From assembly GCA_003712165.1 (NCBI GenBank), contig RHLH01000001.1, positions 806,001 to 870,000 on the forward strand: a stretch of 64,000 bases of DNA. Direction: 5' to 3'. The translations under genes were made by a program, and so were the position numbers. Below the pieces are notes generated by a model. It worked only from the letters and a program-made list of their open reading frames with translations. It had not been told where the DNA came from and searched no databases. The stretch's first letter is position 1. Each line of letters starts with the position of its first letter. The stretch comes from Phycisphaera sp. (GTDB lineage Bacteria > Planctomycetota > Phycisphaerae > Phycisphaerales > UBA1924). Shown here one piece after another: positions 18,251 through 26,538 of the stretch.

Positions 18251-19048
18251 TCAGGTGAACACCGCTCGGAGCACGCCGCCCGTGCGCCACAGGTCCAACT
18301 CGTTGAGCAGCTTGGCCAGCACCAGATTGATCGCGACGATCGCAAGGAAGCTTGTGACGAACGAGTCCGTTGTCGCGCGACCAACACCAACCGCGCCCGG
18401 GCGACAGTTGAAGCCCTTGTAGCAGCTGATCAGCCCGATCGCGAAGCCGAACACGATGCTTTTGGTGATCCCGTTGAACAGATCAAACCAGGTCACCAGC
18501 GCCGCCGAGTAACGCCAGAACTGATCGCTGTTGGCCTCGTACACCTGCGTCGTGACCCACCACCCGCCGAAGACGCCGCACGCATTTGAGACGATCGTGA
18601 GCGCAGGAATCATGAGCACGCACGCCGCGACACGCGGGCACACAAGCACGCGGATCGGGTCGGCTGCCATCGAGCGCATCGCGTCGAGCTGCTCAGTTAC
18701 GCGCATCGAGCCAAGCTCCGCGGTCAGCGAACACCCAACCCGGCCCGCCAGGATCACCGCAGCGAGCACCGGCCCGATCTGTTTCGTCAGTGAGATGTTG
18801 ATCACGCCGCCCAGGCGGACTTCCTGACCGATCGCAGCGAACTGGAGGTAGCCCTCGATCGCGAGGATCATCCCGATGAACGCGCCCGTGATCGCGAGCA
18901 CAGGGATGCTCATCGTTCCGATGAAAAACAGCTGCTTCGCGAAGCGGTCCCACTTGAGCCAGGTCCAGGGCGTCGCCAATCCGTGCACCGTTGCGGCGGC
19001 AAACTTCGTGAAGTTGCCCGCGCCCTTGAGCACATGATCGATGCGCAT
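18251..19048 (-). CDS. MlaE-type ABC transporter permease
   Basis: A 265-residue MlaE-family permease, part of transporters that move phospholipids between the inner membrane and MCE proteins. Family signatures are TGAFIGMILAIEGYLQFA, GVINISLTKQIGPVLAAVILAGRVGCSLTAELGSMRVTEQLDAM and FGFAIGLISCYKGFNC, with five or so helices. I start it at the ATG at 19048 (MRIDHVLKGAG); a TTG at 19063 would add five residues. The usual MlaF ATPase and MlaD partners are not adjacent: upstream on the same strand is an OmpA-like lipoprotein and downstream is a convergent gene. Confidence 0.92.
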   Translation of the reverse strand: MRIDHVLKGAGNFTKFAAATVHGLATPWTWLKWDRFAKQLFFIGTMSIPVLAITGAFIGMILAIEGYLQFAAIGQEVRLGGVINISLTKQIGPVLAAVILAGRVGCSLTAELGSMRVTEQLDAMRSMAADPIRVLVCPRVAACVLMIPALTIVSNACGVFGGWWVTTQVYEANSDQFWRYSAALVTWFDLFNGITKSIVFGFAIGLISCYKGFNCRPGAVGVGRATTDSFVTSFLAIVAINLVLAKLLNELDLWRTGGVLRAVFT

Positions 19049-19184
19049 ACCAAAACCCGCCAACAGAGTCAGCGGGTCTCGGCTTGGTGAACTTGATTGG
19101 GTCTGATCAGCGACGGGTACGCTCCCTCGTGAGCCTCACCGTATCAAACGAGCGGTGGGGCGGCTGTGAGTGAAGCGTATGCGC

Positions 19185-20042
19185 TTACTTGGTCGGATCG
19201 ATCGCCCGAGTCGGGGCCTGGGTGCGGTCAGCGCCGCTAGTGCCAGTCGAGCCCGTGCTGCCCGCTGCGTTCCGGTCGGCGCGGAAGAAAATCTCGACCC
19301 GGCGGTTCTGGGGCGTGTTGCCCGATGCCGAGTTGGGGACCGCCGGCTTCGACTCGCCCCAGCCAGCGACCAGGATCCGGTCAGCAGGGATACCGAGCGA
19401 GGTCAGCTGACGCTTGACCGAGATCGAGCGGTGTACCGAGAGGTGCGTGTTGGTCGGGTGACGCTGGGCCGTGCCCGAGCTGATCTGCTGCGAGTCGGTG
19501 TGCCCAACAATGTGCAGTTGGTACTGAGCGGCTTCCTGGCCCTTGAGGACGTTGGCGAGCATTGACAGTGTCTGCTGGGCGCCCTCGCGGAGTTGGTCCG
19601 AGCCCGAATTGAAAGTCAGGTCGCTCTTAAAGCGGAGCATGCCGCGCTCAGAGTCATACTCCACCACATCCGGGTGCTGAGCGGCGAGCTGACGCAACGC
19701 GCGGTCGGTCGCGGGGTCCATGAGCTGCAGGCCGCGGAGTTGGTTGTCCAGATCGAGCAGGAGATCTGCGTTCGAGGCAAGCTCGCCGCGGAGACGCTCG
19801 TTCTCAGCGCGGAGTTGGCCGAGCGTGCTCTGGGTGTCGTTGGTGGCGTTGCCCTGGAGTGCCAGAGCGCTCTGGAGCTGCTCATTCTCACGCGCGAGCT
19901 CGGCGTTGCGGTCCGCAGCGGCACGGTACTGCATCTCCATCTGGTCATAGTGCTGCTGCGAGACGCATCCACCCAATCCGAGGGCAAGCCCCGAAACGAG
20001 GATCGTGGATGCAAGAGCCTTCTTCCCATTACCTGTGAACAT
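19185..20042 (-). CDS. OmpA/Pal-like peptidoglycan-associated lipoprotein
   Basis: A 285-residue lipoprotein. I chose the ATG at 20042 (MFTGNGKKALASTILVSGL) because AGAAGGAG sits 6-9 nt upstream and a lipobox LGLGGC follows. After the lipid anchor comes a heptad-rich coiled coil (about 35-110, with EMQYRAAADRNAELARENEQLQSAL and LGQLRAENERLRGELA). The C-terminal OmpA domain has HIVGHTDSQQ, HLSVHRSISVKRQLTSLGI and ILVAGWGESKPAV, ending in NRRVEIFF, the peptidoglycan-binding fold. It would tie the outer membrane to the cell wall. It is divergent from the amidohydrolase gene, with 136 bp between. Confidence 0.92.
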   Translation of the reverse strand: MFTGNGKKALASTILVSGLALGLGGCVSQQHYDQMEMQYRAAADRNAELARENEQLQSALALQGNATNDTQSTLGQLRAENERLRGELASNADLLLDLDNQLRGLQLMDPATDRALRQLAAQHPDVVEYDSERGMLRFKSDLTFNSGSDQLREGAQQTLSMLANVLKGQEAAQYQLHIVGHTDSQQISSGTAQRHPTNTHLSVHRSISVKRQLTSLGIPADRILVAGWGESKPAVPNSASGNTPQNRRVEIFFRADRNAAGSTGSTGTSGADRTQAPTRAIDPTK

Positions 20043-20178
20043 CGACCACTCCTTCTCTGGATCGTCCCAACCACCAGAGCCCGCGTTCAAATCGCAGGCC
20101 GTTACCGAGGGCGCAGACCCGTCGGACAGGCAAGGATACCAACGTGCAGTGTCGAGTGTCGCGGGAGATCACAAGATC

Positions 20179-21510
20179 ATGACCAGAAGATCAAGTTCTG
20201 TTCAACTGATCATCGCCGACGCAATTTGCGACGCAAATCTGTCGGTTACAAGCGACGCTAATTCACAGGTAGCACTGCTTCTAGCGCAAACCAAGCAGAC
20301 TTTGCGCGTTCTCGCAGTCGGTCACGAACGCGACGTTCTCGCGCACGAAGCAGCGCCATCTGCGGTGCGCACCGATTGCTCTGGGCACATCATCCTGCCC
20401 GCCCTCGTCAACGCGCACACGCACCTTGACCTCACCCACATCGGGCCCCAGCCGTATGACCCGAGCGATGGGTTCGTCTCCTGGGTCGACATGGTCCGCG
20501 ACGGACGCCGCGATGAGCCGGACCAGATCGCAGAGGCCGTGCGCCAGGGCTGTGATCTGCTCAAGAGGGGCGGCGTGTCGCTGGTGGGGGATATCGCCGG
20601 GGCTCCGATGGGCCAGCCCTCGCTCATCCCGTTCGAAATCCTCGCGGAATCTGGGCTCGGGGGCGTCAGCTACCTCGAGTTCTTCGCCATCGGAACCAGA
20701 ACACAGTCGTCTGTTGACCGAATCAGGGATCTGCTCGAGGCCACACCTGTGAAACGCAGGCGCGAGATCAGACTCGGCCTCCAGCCTCATGCACCCAACA
20801 CCGTCGCTCCGGAGGCCTATCTCGCCGCGGGGAAGCTCGCCGAACGGTTCGATCTACCGCTGATCACGCATCTCGCGGAGTCCGCTGAGGAGCGTCAGTT
20901 CGTGGCCGAGGGTGCCGGCCCTCAACTCGAGTTGATCCAGAGGCTCGGGATCTGGGATGAACGATCCACCGCTGTGTTCGGCAAGGGCAGTTCGCCTGTT
21001 CAGCACCTGTCAGCGGTTCTTGCTGGTTTCGACATGAGCGCCGTGCACGTCAATCAGTGCTCGGACGACGACCTCAATCTGCTTGCCCTTACAAACACTC
21101 CGGTGGTGTATTGCCCGCGAGCCAGCGAGTACTTCGGCGCAGCAAACTCGTTCGGGCCGCACCGGTACCAGGAGATGATGGATCGGGGGATCACGGTTGC
21201 GCTCGGCACCGATTCGATCATCAACCTGCCGCCCGAAGAGGTCGCGACCACCGGCCTGAGCCCTCTCGCCGAGGCACGCTTGCTCTACAGGCGAGACAAA
21301 GCTGACCCGCGATTACTCCTGCGGATGATGACGACAAGCGGAGCTCGGGTTCTGTGTGAACCAGAGACCCGTATCCTGTTCTCAGAGGGAGCAGCCCCGG
21401 CGGGAATCATCGCCGTCGAGGCGATTGGTGCAGGCGATCCTTTGCACCGCGTGATGTCCTCTGACGCCTCTCCGAGGTGGGTCGCGGGGGCGGATTCGTT
21501 TTCTCGTTAG
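20179..21510 (+). CDS. Amidohydrolase-family deaminase, possible aminofutalosine deaminase
   Basis: A 443-residue metal-dependent amidohydrolase of the MTA/SAH/guanine deaminase group. I chose the ATG at 20179 (MTRRSSSVQLII) because the longer frame reads through the promoter of the divergent lipoprotein. Metal and substrate motifs are ALVNAHTHLDLTH, LGLQPHAPNTV, LITHLAESAEE, SAVHVNQCSDDDLNLLA and ALGTDSIINLPPEE. Planctomycetes often use a member of this group as aminofutalosine deaminase in menaquinone synthesis, and an mqnE gene lies at 49.8-51.1 kb, so this is the most attractive role. S-adenosylhomocysteine or another nucleoside deamination cannot be excluded by eye. Confidence 0.85.
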   Translation: MTRRSSSVQLIIADAICDANLSVTSDANSQVALLLAQTKQTLRVLAVGHERDVLAHEAAPSAVRTDCSGHIILPALVNAHTHLDLTHIGPQPYDPSDGFVSWVDMVRDGRRDEPDQIAEAVRQGCDLLKRGGVSLVGDIAGAPMGQPSLIPFEILAESGLGGVSYLEFFAIGTRTQSSVDRIRDLLEATPVKRRREIRLGLQPHAPNTVAPEAYLAAGKLAERFDLPLITHLAESAEERQFVAEGAGPQLELIQRLGIWDERSTAVFGKGSSPVQHLSAVLAGFDMSAVHVNQCSDDDLNLLALTNTPVVYCPRASEYFGAANSFGPHRYQEMMDRGITVALGTDSIINLPPEEVATTGLSPLAEARLLYRRDKADPRLLLRMMTTSGARVLCEPETRILFSEGAAPAGIIAVEAIGAGDPLHRVMSSDASPRWVAGADSFSR

Positions 21511-21596
21511 ACGAGAATTGATCCGGTAAAGCAGAACGAATTGGGCGGTCTGCGTACAGTCGGGGAAGCGAATTCGAGCGTGGAGCGGAGACCGGT

Positions 21597-24107
21597 TTGA
21601 GCGCGAAATGGCGTCGAGTACAGGCCTGGGACAAGGAGCACCTGACGGGGGCACTCACGCCCGTTCGGCTTGTGCTTCACGCGTTGAGTTCAATCACACT
21701 CGCGCTCTTCATGCTGATCGGGGTGGCGCTCTACGCGGTGCTGGCGAGCGTTCCGGTTGGGCTGCTTGCACTCATTCCGACGTGGATCATCTACATTGCC
21801 TCGATGCTCGCTGTCTCTGTCGTGCCGGGTGGCATCTGTGCGTTGATCTCGCGCAAGATCGCAGCCCAGAAGTCGATGGGGCGTGCACCATCGTTCTTGT
21901 TCTCCACGGGTTCGCTGGTCGTCATCACCGCCGCGGGTGTTGTGTTCTGGACTGACTTCATCTGGCCCGCGCTGCGGTATGAACAGTCCACGGGCGAGGG
22001 GCTCAGGCTCTTTGCCGGCTTTGTCGAAGCCAACGCGAGCACCACGATCCGGAGGTTGCCGCTCTTCGAGATGACGGAGCTCGAGTTCTACGCGTGGTGG
22101 CCGATGCGCGTGATGCTCATGATCTTCACGATCAACCTCATCATTGCGACCATCCGCCGGATCGAGTTCAGGTTTGTCAACCTCGGAGTGCTGACCGTGC
22201 ACACGGGGATCGTCCTGATCGCGGTCGGAAGCATCTACTACCAGATGTTCAAGCAGGAGGGCGACACGCTCCTGCTCGCGGGCGGCGCGATGCAGGGCCA
22301 CGCCGGGACGGGCGCCGGCCCTGCCCAGGCGGCGTTCTACGACCGCGAAGACCCGGCGCTCTGGTTTCACACGGGCATGGACTGGCAGCAGCGCCGGATC
22401 ACAGGGCTGCCCAGGTACAACGACTACAACCTCGACGTAGGCCGGGGCGAGACAGTGCAGTCGCTCGTCTCGCCCGAGCTTGTGCACAGGCACGAAGACA
22501 ACGGCGCGATCGGCATCTCCATCCCGGGTGACAACAGCGACGGTCTCGAGTTCAGGGTCGTTGGTTTCGCGTCGTACGCAGAACCGGAGACATTCTGGCA
22601 GCGCGTGGACCCGCCGCGGCCTGCCGGAAGGCGCCAACCTCTGCAGATCGTGTATCTGGTCAATCACATCAGCGAGTCAGGCGAACACGACGAAGAAGGC
22701 AGGCGCGCGTTCTGGTTCGCGTTTGCACCGAACGACCCGGCCCACGGCATGCGCGATATCACCGATATCGGTGTTGAGTATGCCCGGGGCATGGACCCGG
22801 TGCGCTGGCGAGATCTCGGCGAGGAACTCCCACGCGGCGCACCGTTCGGGTTTGTGATCGAGATCCCCGAAGCGGACTACCGCTCGGTCATGACGCCGCC
22901 GACGGGCGTTCGCACACCGGTGGGGGACACGGGTTGGCACGTCACGCTCCAGCAGATCGCCGAGGAGCCGCCCTTCCCGATCGTCACGCCTGGCTACGAG
23001 GGCGCGACGAGCAGCGTCGCGTTTGTGCAGGTCGAGCCGCCCGAGGGCGATCCTTTCGTGCGGTGGGTGTACCACCGTTTCCCCGAGATATCGCAAGACC
23101 TGCGTGAAGGCGCGACCGACGACGGCATGCCCCTGCGGAGCGACCCCGACCAGCGCATCCGCGTCGGGTTCATCGACGCGAGCAAGTTCCAGGTTTATTT
23201 CAATGAAGACCCGCAGACCGGTGAGGTCTCATCGATCGTGCGCACGAGTATGACGCTCGTGAAGAACGAGGGGCTCAAAGCCGGTGATCGCCTGAAGGAG
23301 CCGGTGCCGCGACTCTCGTTCGACCTCGCGGATCGCTGGGTCGATGCGAAGCAGGCCGAGTTGCCTGAGCCCGTGCCGGCTGATGCGCAGGACGGCAACT
23401 TTGTTGGGACGTACGACCGAGCGATGATCGCCGTCGAAGTGTCGCATCTCAGCGCGGATTGGAAAGAGGTCGTTTGGCTGCCGTTCTGCAAATTCACTGA
23501 TGTCACGTCGCTCCGAACCGCATCACAGCGGAGTTTAAGCCTGCCCGATGGGCGCCAGATCTCGCTCGTGTTCGGTCGTGTGCAGCACAGACTCCCGGGA
23601 TTCCAGATCCGGATGCTCGACTTCGAGATGCTCAGCTACGACCACCGCGGCTCGCCCCGCGATTACCAGTCGCTGCTCCGTGTCGAGCCGACGGGTGGGC
23701 AGTTCGAGCCTTACGACCACATCACGAGGCTCAACGCGCCGCTCAAGGCACCGTTCCAGTGGTCGAGCAGGCGTGGGTACATGTCCAACCTGGTTGGCGC
23801 GATCGCGAGCCACCTGAGCCCGACGCAGTACAAGTTCTCGCAGGCTGGGTGGGATCGCGCGGGCTGGGAGCAGAGCCAGCAGCTCGTTGACCAAGGCCTG
23901 CTTGAGAGACCCCGCGCGAACTTCACGATCCTCGGCGTTGGCAACAACCCGGGTATCCACATTATCGCGCTGGGCGGCGTCCTGATGGGTGTCGGCACGC
24001 CCTGGGCGTTCTACATCAAGCCCTGGCTCGTCCGCCGACAGAAACGAAAGATTCAGCAGCAGCTCGCTGACAACGCGAGCGATTCGGAAGGGACGGTCCC
24101 GGCATGA
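21597..24107 (+). CDS. resB: ResB-family cytochrome c biogenesis protein
   Basis: An 836-residue ResB/Ccs1-type protein of cytochrome c maturation system II, which delivers haem to apocytochromes with CcsA. It starts at TTG 21597 with GGAGCGGAG upstream. N-terminal helices (SSITLALFMLIGVALYAVLASVP, then further segments to about 150, and MLMIFTINLIIATIRRIEFRFVNLGVLTVHTGIVLIAVGSIYY around 175-215) are followed by a soluble domain of some 550 residues and a last helix near 785 (NPGIHIIALGGVLMGVGTPWAFYIKPWL). The domain is larger than in most ResB proteins. It overlaps ccsA by 4 nt, which supports the pairing. Confidence 0.87.
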   Translation: MSAKWRRVQAWDKEHLTGALTPVRLVLHALSSITLALFMLIGVALYAVLASVPVGLLALIPTWIIYIASMLAVSVVPGGICALISRKIAAQKSMGRAPSFLFSTGSLVVITAAGVVFWTDFIWPALRYEQSTGEGLRLFAGFVEANASTTIRRLPLFEMTELEFYAWWPMRVMLMIFTINLIIATIRRIEFRFVNLGVLTVHTGIVLIAVGSIYYQMFKQEGDTLLLAGGAMQGHAGTGAGPAQAAFYDREDPALWFHTGMDWQQRRITGLPRYNDYNLDVGRGETVQSLVSPELVHRHEDNGAIGISIPGDNSDGLEFRVVGFASYAEPETFWQRVDPPRPAGRRQPLQIVYLVNHISESGEHDEEGRRAFWFAFAPNDPAHGMRDITDIGVEYARGMDPVRWRDLGEELPRGAPFGFVIEIPEADYRSVMTPPTGVRTPVGDTGWHVTLQQIAEEPPFPIVTPGYEGATSSVAFVQVEPPEGDPFVRWVYHRFPEISQDLREGATDDGMPLRSDPDQRIRVGFIDASKFQVYFNEDPQTGEVSSIVRTSMTLVKNEGLKAGDRLKEPVPRLSFDLADRWVDAKQAELPEPVPADAQDGNFVGTYDRAMIAVEVSHLSADWKEVVWLPFCKFTDVTSLRTASQRSLSLPDGRQISLVFGRVQHRLPGFQIRMLDFEMLSYDHRGSPRDYQSLLRVEPTGGQFEPYDHITRLNAPLKAPFQWSSRRGYMSNLVGAIASHLSPTQYKFSQAGWDRAGWEQSQQLVDQGLLERPRANFTILGVGNNPGIHIIALGGVLMGVGTPWAFYIKPWLVRRQKRKIQQQLADNASDSEGTVPA

Positions 24108-25846
24108 TCCGCGCACTCGTTCTACTTATCACGGCTTCACTTGCTCTGGCAGCTCAAGCCCAGCAGGCACCCGCGGGCAACGCGCACCCTGATGCGCAGC
24201 TCGTCGCCGAGCAGCAGGGGGTGATCGTCAACCCGTTCGGTGAGCCCGGCGGGCACAACACCGCATCGCCCGACGACAAGCACGCCTTCGCGCAGCTGGT
24301 CGATCTCTCACATCTGCGCAGCGCCGCGGTCTTCCACAACGGCAGAGTGAAAACGATGGGCACGCTCGCCGAGGAGACCGTGTCACAGCTCACCGGCAAG
24401 CGTCGCTACGACGAACCGGGCAAGCCCGCGTCGAACGGCAAGTCGCTGAAGCTCAAGTATGACCCGATGTTCACACTCATCGATCTTGCGATCGATCCGG
24501 TGTACTACATAGACAAGCCGATCATCGCCGTGGATTTCCTCCCCGCGCGGCGCGCGTTCGTTGAGATCGCGTTCCCCGATGATGGGTCCGCGCGTGAGCG
24601 GTGGACGAAGCTGGGCCGGATCTCGCCGGCGATGGCGGTCCAGCTCGGAGGCCAGATATTCCAGACGTACGAGTCGGACCCGGCCTATCGCGAATCGATC
24701 GGCATGATCGATCGCAGGGTTGGGCTCTACCAGAACAACATCAACAACCTGCTGATGGTCGCGCCGGAGTCGAAGCAGGACAAGTGGCACCATCTGAGTG
24801 AGTGGGGGAGCGATACAGATCTTGGGGCGATCTCTCGCAGGCTCGGTGATGCGTGGCGCGCAGCCGACGCAGACGCGGTCAACACGGCGATCGCAGACCT
24901 GGCTGCGGCGCTCCCTGCGATCAACACCGCCCAGTACCCGACATCAAAGCTCCGGGTCGAGTCGCTCTACAACTCGCTCAACGCGTTTGAGTGGGGGCTC
25001 TGGCTCTACGGCTTCGCGCTCGTCGCGCTCATGCTCGCGTTCGGTACGGGCCGCAAATGGATCATCGGGCTCGGCATCGCGTTTCTCATCTCGGCGATCG
25101 TCATGCACGCGACGGGCTTCACGCTCAGGTGTCTCGTCGCGAACCGGTTCGCGATCCAGAACCAGTTCGAGTCGATGACCGGCCTGAGCCTGTTCGCCGC
25201 GATCGTCGGCGGTGCGTTGATGCTGTACAAGAAGCAGTGGCTCTTCGGCGCCGCGACCGCGGGAGTTGGGTTTCTCGTGCTGATCACCGCGACGCAGACC
25301 GGGGTGCCCGGCAAGGACATCCAGAACGAAGCGGCGATCCTGAATACGAGTGTGCTGCTCAAATACCACGTGACGACCGTGCTCGCTTCCTACGGCCTGA
25401 TCGCGCTCGGTTTCATCGTGAGCCTGTTCTACCTGGGTACGCATTACATGTCCAAGATGCGCGGCGCAGACATGCAGCCGCTGCTCGCTGCGGACGCTCT
25501 CGGGATCGAAGAGGGCAAGCCGACCGGCGTGGCGCGCACGCTCTCGGATCTGCACACCGCGCAGATGAGCGTGCTTCAACTCGCGTTCTGGACACTCGGC
25601 GTCGGCACGCTGCTGGGCGCGTGGTGGGCCGACCACTCGTGGGGACGCTGGTGGGCGTTCGACCCGAAGGAAACCTGGGCGCTCGTGACATGGATCGTGT
25701 ACCTGATCGTCATCCACGTGCGATTCGCGGGCGTCAAGAACCCCGGGCTTGTCACGGCGTGGCTGAGCGTCATTGGGTTCTTCATCATGCTCTGGACGTA
25801 CTTCGGCGTGAACCTGCTCCTGCCCGGACTGCACGCCTACGCCTGA
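24104..25846 (+). CDS. ccsA: CcsA/ResC-type cytochrome c biogenesis protein
   Basis: A 580-residue haem-handling protein of system II. The tryptophan-rich haem motif WGRWWAFDPKETWAL is at about residues 513-527, and histidines in LKYHVTTVLASYG and IVYLIVIHVRF fit the family's haem ligands. The first 280 residues are a signal peptide (MIRALVLLITASLALAAQAQ) and a periplasmic domain that begins with VVDLSHLRSAAVFHNGRVKTMGTLA-like sequence, a common extension in planctomycete and Bacteroidetes relatives. About nine helices follow. With ResB it would mature the haems of ActA, ActE and CoxB. A terminator-like hairpin lies 35 bp after the stop. Confidence 0.92.
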   Translation: MIRALVLLITASLALAAQAQQAPAGNAHPDAQLVAEQQGVIVNPFGEPGGHNTASPDDKHAFAQLVDLSHLRSAAVFHNGRVKTMGTLAEETVSQLTGKRRYDEPGKPASNGKSLKLKYDPMFTLIDLAIDPVYYIDKPIIAVDFLPARRAFVEIAFPDDGSARERWTKLGRISPAMAVQLGGQIFQTYESDPAYRESIGMIDRRVGLYQNNINNLLMVAPESKQDKWHHLSEWGSDTDLGAISRRLGDAWRAADADAVNTAIADLAAALPAINTAQYPTSKLRVESLYNSLNAFEWGLWLYGFALVALMLAFGTGRKWIIGLGIAFLISAIVMHATGFTLRCLVANRFAIQNQFESMTGLSLFAAIVGGALMLYKKQWLFGAATAGVGFLVLITATQTGVPGKDIQNEAAILNTSVLLKYHVTTVLASYGLIALGFIVSLFYLGTHYMSKMRGADMQPLLAADALGIEEGKPTGVARTLSDLHTAQMSVLQLAFWTLGVGTLLGAWWADHSWGRWWAFDPKETWALVTWIVYLIVIHVRFAGVKNPGLVTAWLSVIGFFIMLWTYFGVNLLLPGLHAYA

Positions 25847-25880
25847 GGCACACCTGTTTCTAACGTCTGGTGGGGTGGTC

Positions 25881-25903
25881 CGGTGGAGAGAAACCACCGT
25901 TTT
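25881..25903 (+). terminator. Rho-independent terminator after ccsA
   Basis: CGGTGG-AGAGAAA-CCACCG forms a 6-bp stem followed by TTTT, 35 nt after the ccsA stop. The T-run is short, so strength is uncertain. Confidence 0.5.
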
Positions 25904-25979
25904 GGCTCCGAGAAGATCCAAAGCAGACACAACCACGTATCAGATCCCATGAAAGGGTATCGGGAGCCCGGAATCGGCC

Positions 25980-26008
25980 TTGGAGGTCGGTTGGGAGCCT
26001 GATACGAT
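25980..26008 (+). promoter_or_regulatory. Sigma-70-like promoter before Minf_1886-type gene
   Basis: TTGGAG (25980-25985) and TACGAT (26003-26008) are separated by exactly 17 nt and lie about 58 bp upstream of the ATG at 26066, downstream of the preceding terminator. The position and spacing are good; the hexamers are 4-of-6 matches. Confidence 0.45.
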
Positions 26009-26065
26009 TGGACCGGAGAGACCGGCTCAAGCGGCCGGCGGCGACTGGCCGAGAGAGTGTTTGCG

Positions 26066-26461
26066 ATGAGTACCGAAGTCCCAGTCATCGACTGGCACAA
26101 GCTGGCTAAGGATGCAGGCGGGTTCAGCCCGCAGGTCTTCGAGTTCGTCCGCGACGGGCTCCAGCACGCCTCCGAGATGTCCTCAAGGGGCAGGCAGGAG
26201 GAAATGGTCGCCGACGAGTCTCGCCATGTCTCTGGGCAGGAACTCTGCCTGGGTCTGCGTGATCTCGCGATCCGCCGCTACGGCCCGCTCGCCCGCACGG
26301 TCCTCGGACACTGGAACGTCCACTCCACCGATGACTTCGGCAAGGTCGTCTTTGCGCTCATCAACGTTGGCATCCTCCGCAAGACCGATGAGGACAGCAT
26401 GGATGACTTCATCAGCGTCTACGAGTTTGACGAAGCGTTCGCCGAGGGCGAGCTGATCTGA
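26066..26461 (+). CDS. Minf_1886-type conserved protein
   Basis: A 131-residue protein resembling the Minf_1886 family, which is largely restricted to Planctomycetes and Verrucomicrobia and has no known function. Diagnostic stretches are FVRDGLQHASEM, HVSGQELCLGLRDLAIRRYGPLARTVLGHWNVHSTDDFGKVVFALINVGILRKTDEDS and DDFISVYEFDEAF near the end. I chose the ATG at 26066 (MSTEVPVIDWHKL) with GAGAGAG about 9 nt upstream, over a GTG three codons earlier. It stands alone between its own promoter and terminator, and is probably a soluble cytoplasmic protein. Confidence 0.88.
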   Translation: MSTEVPVIDWHKLAKDAGGFSPQVFEFVRDGLQHASEMSSRGRQEEMVADESRHVSGQELCLGLRDLAIRRYGPLARTVLGHWNVHSTDDFGKVVFALINVGILRKTDEDSMDDFISVYEFDEAFAEGELI

Positions 26462-26494
26462 ATCAACAGCATCACAGTTGATCCGCACCATCAG

Positions 26495-26520
26495 GACCCC
26501 CTCTCGGGGGTCTTGTTCTT
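26495..26520 (+). terminator. Rho-independent terminator after Minf_1886-type gene
   Basis: GACCCCC-TCTC-GGGGGTC gives a perfect 7-bp stem with a 4-nt loop, followed by TTGTTCTT. It starts 33 nt after the stop codon and directly precedes the next gene. Confidence 0.75.
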
Positions 26521-26538
26521 GGTGTATCCTGTGCCGCG

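Noticed and set aside
19130..19158. CTCACCG / CGGTGGG stem as a terminator between the OmpA-like and MlaE genes
   Set aside because: The loop is 11 nt, one pair is G-T and no T-run follows on the minus strand.
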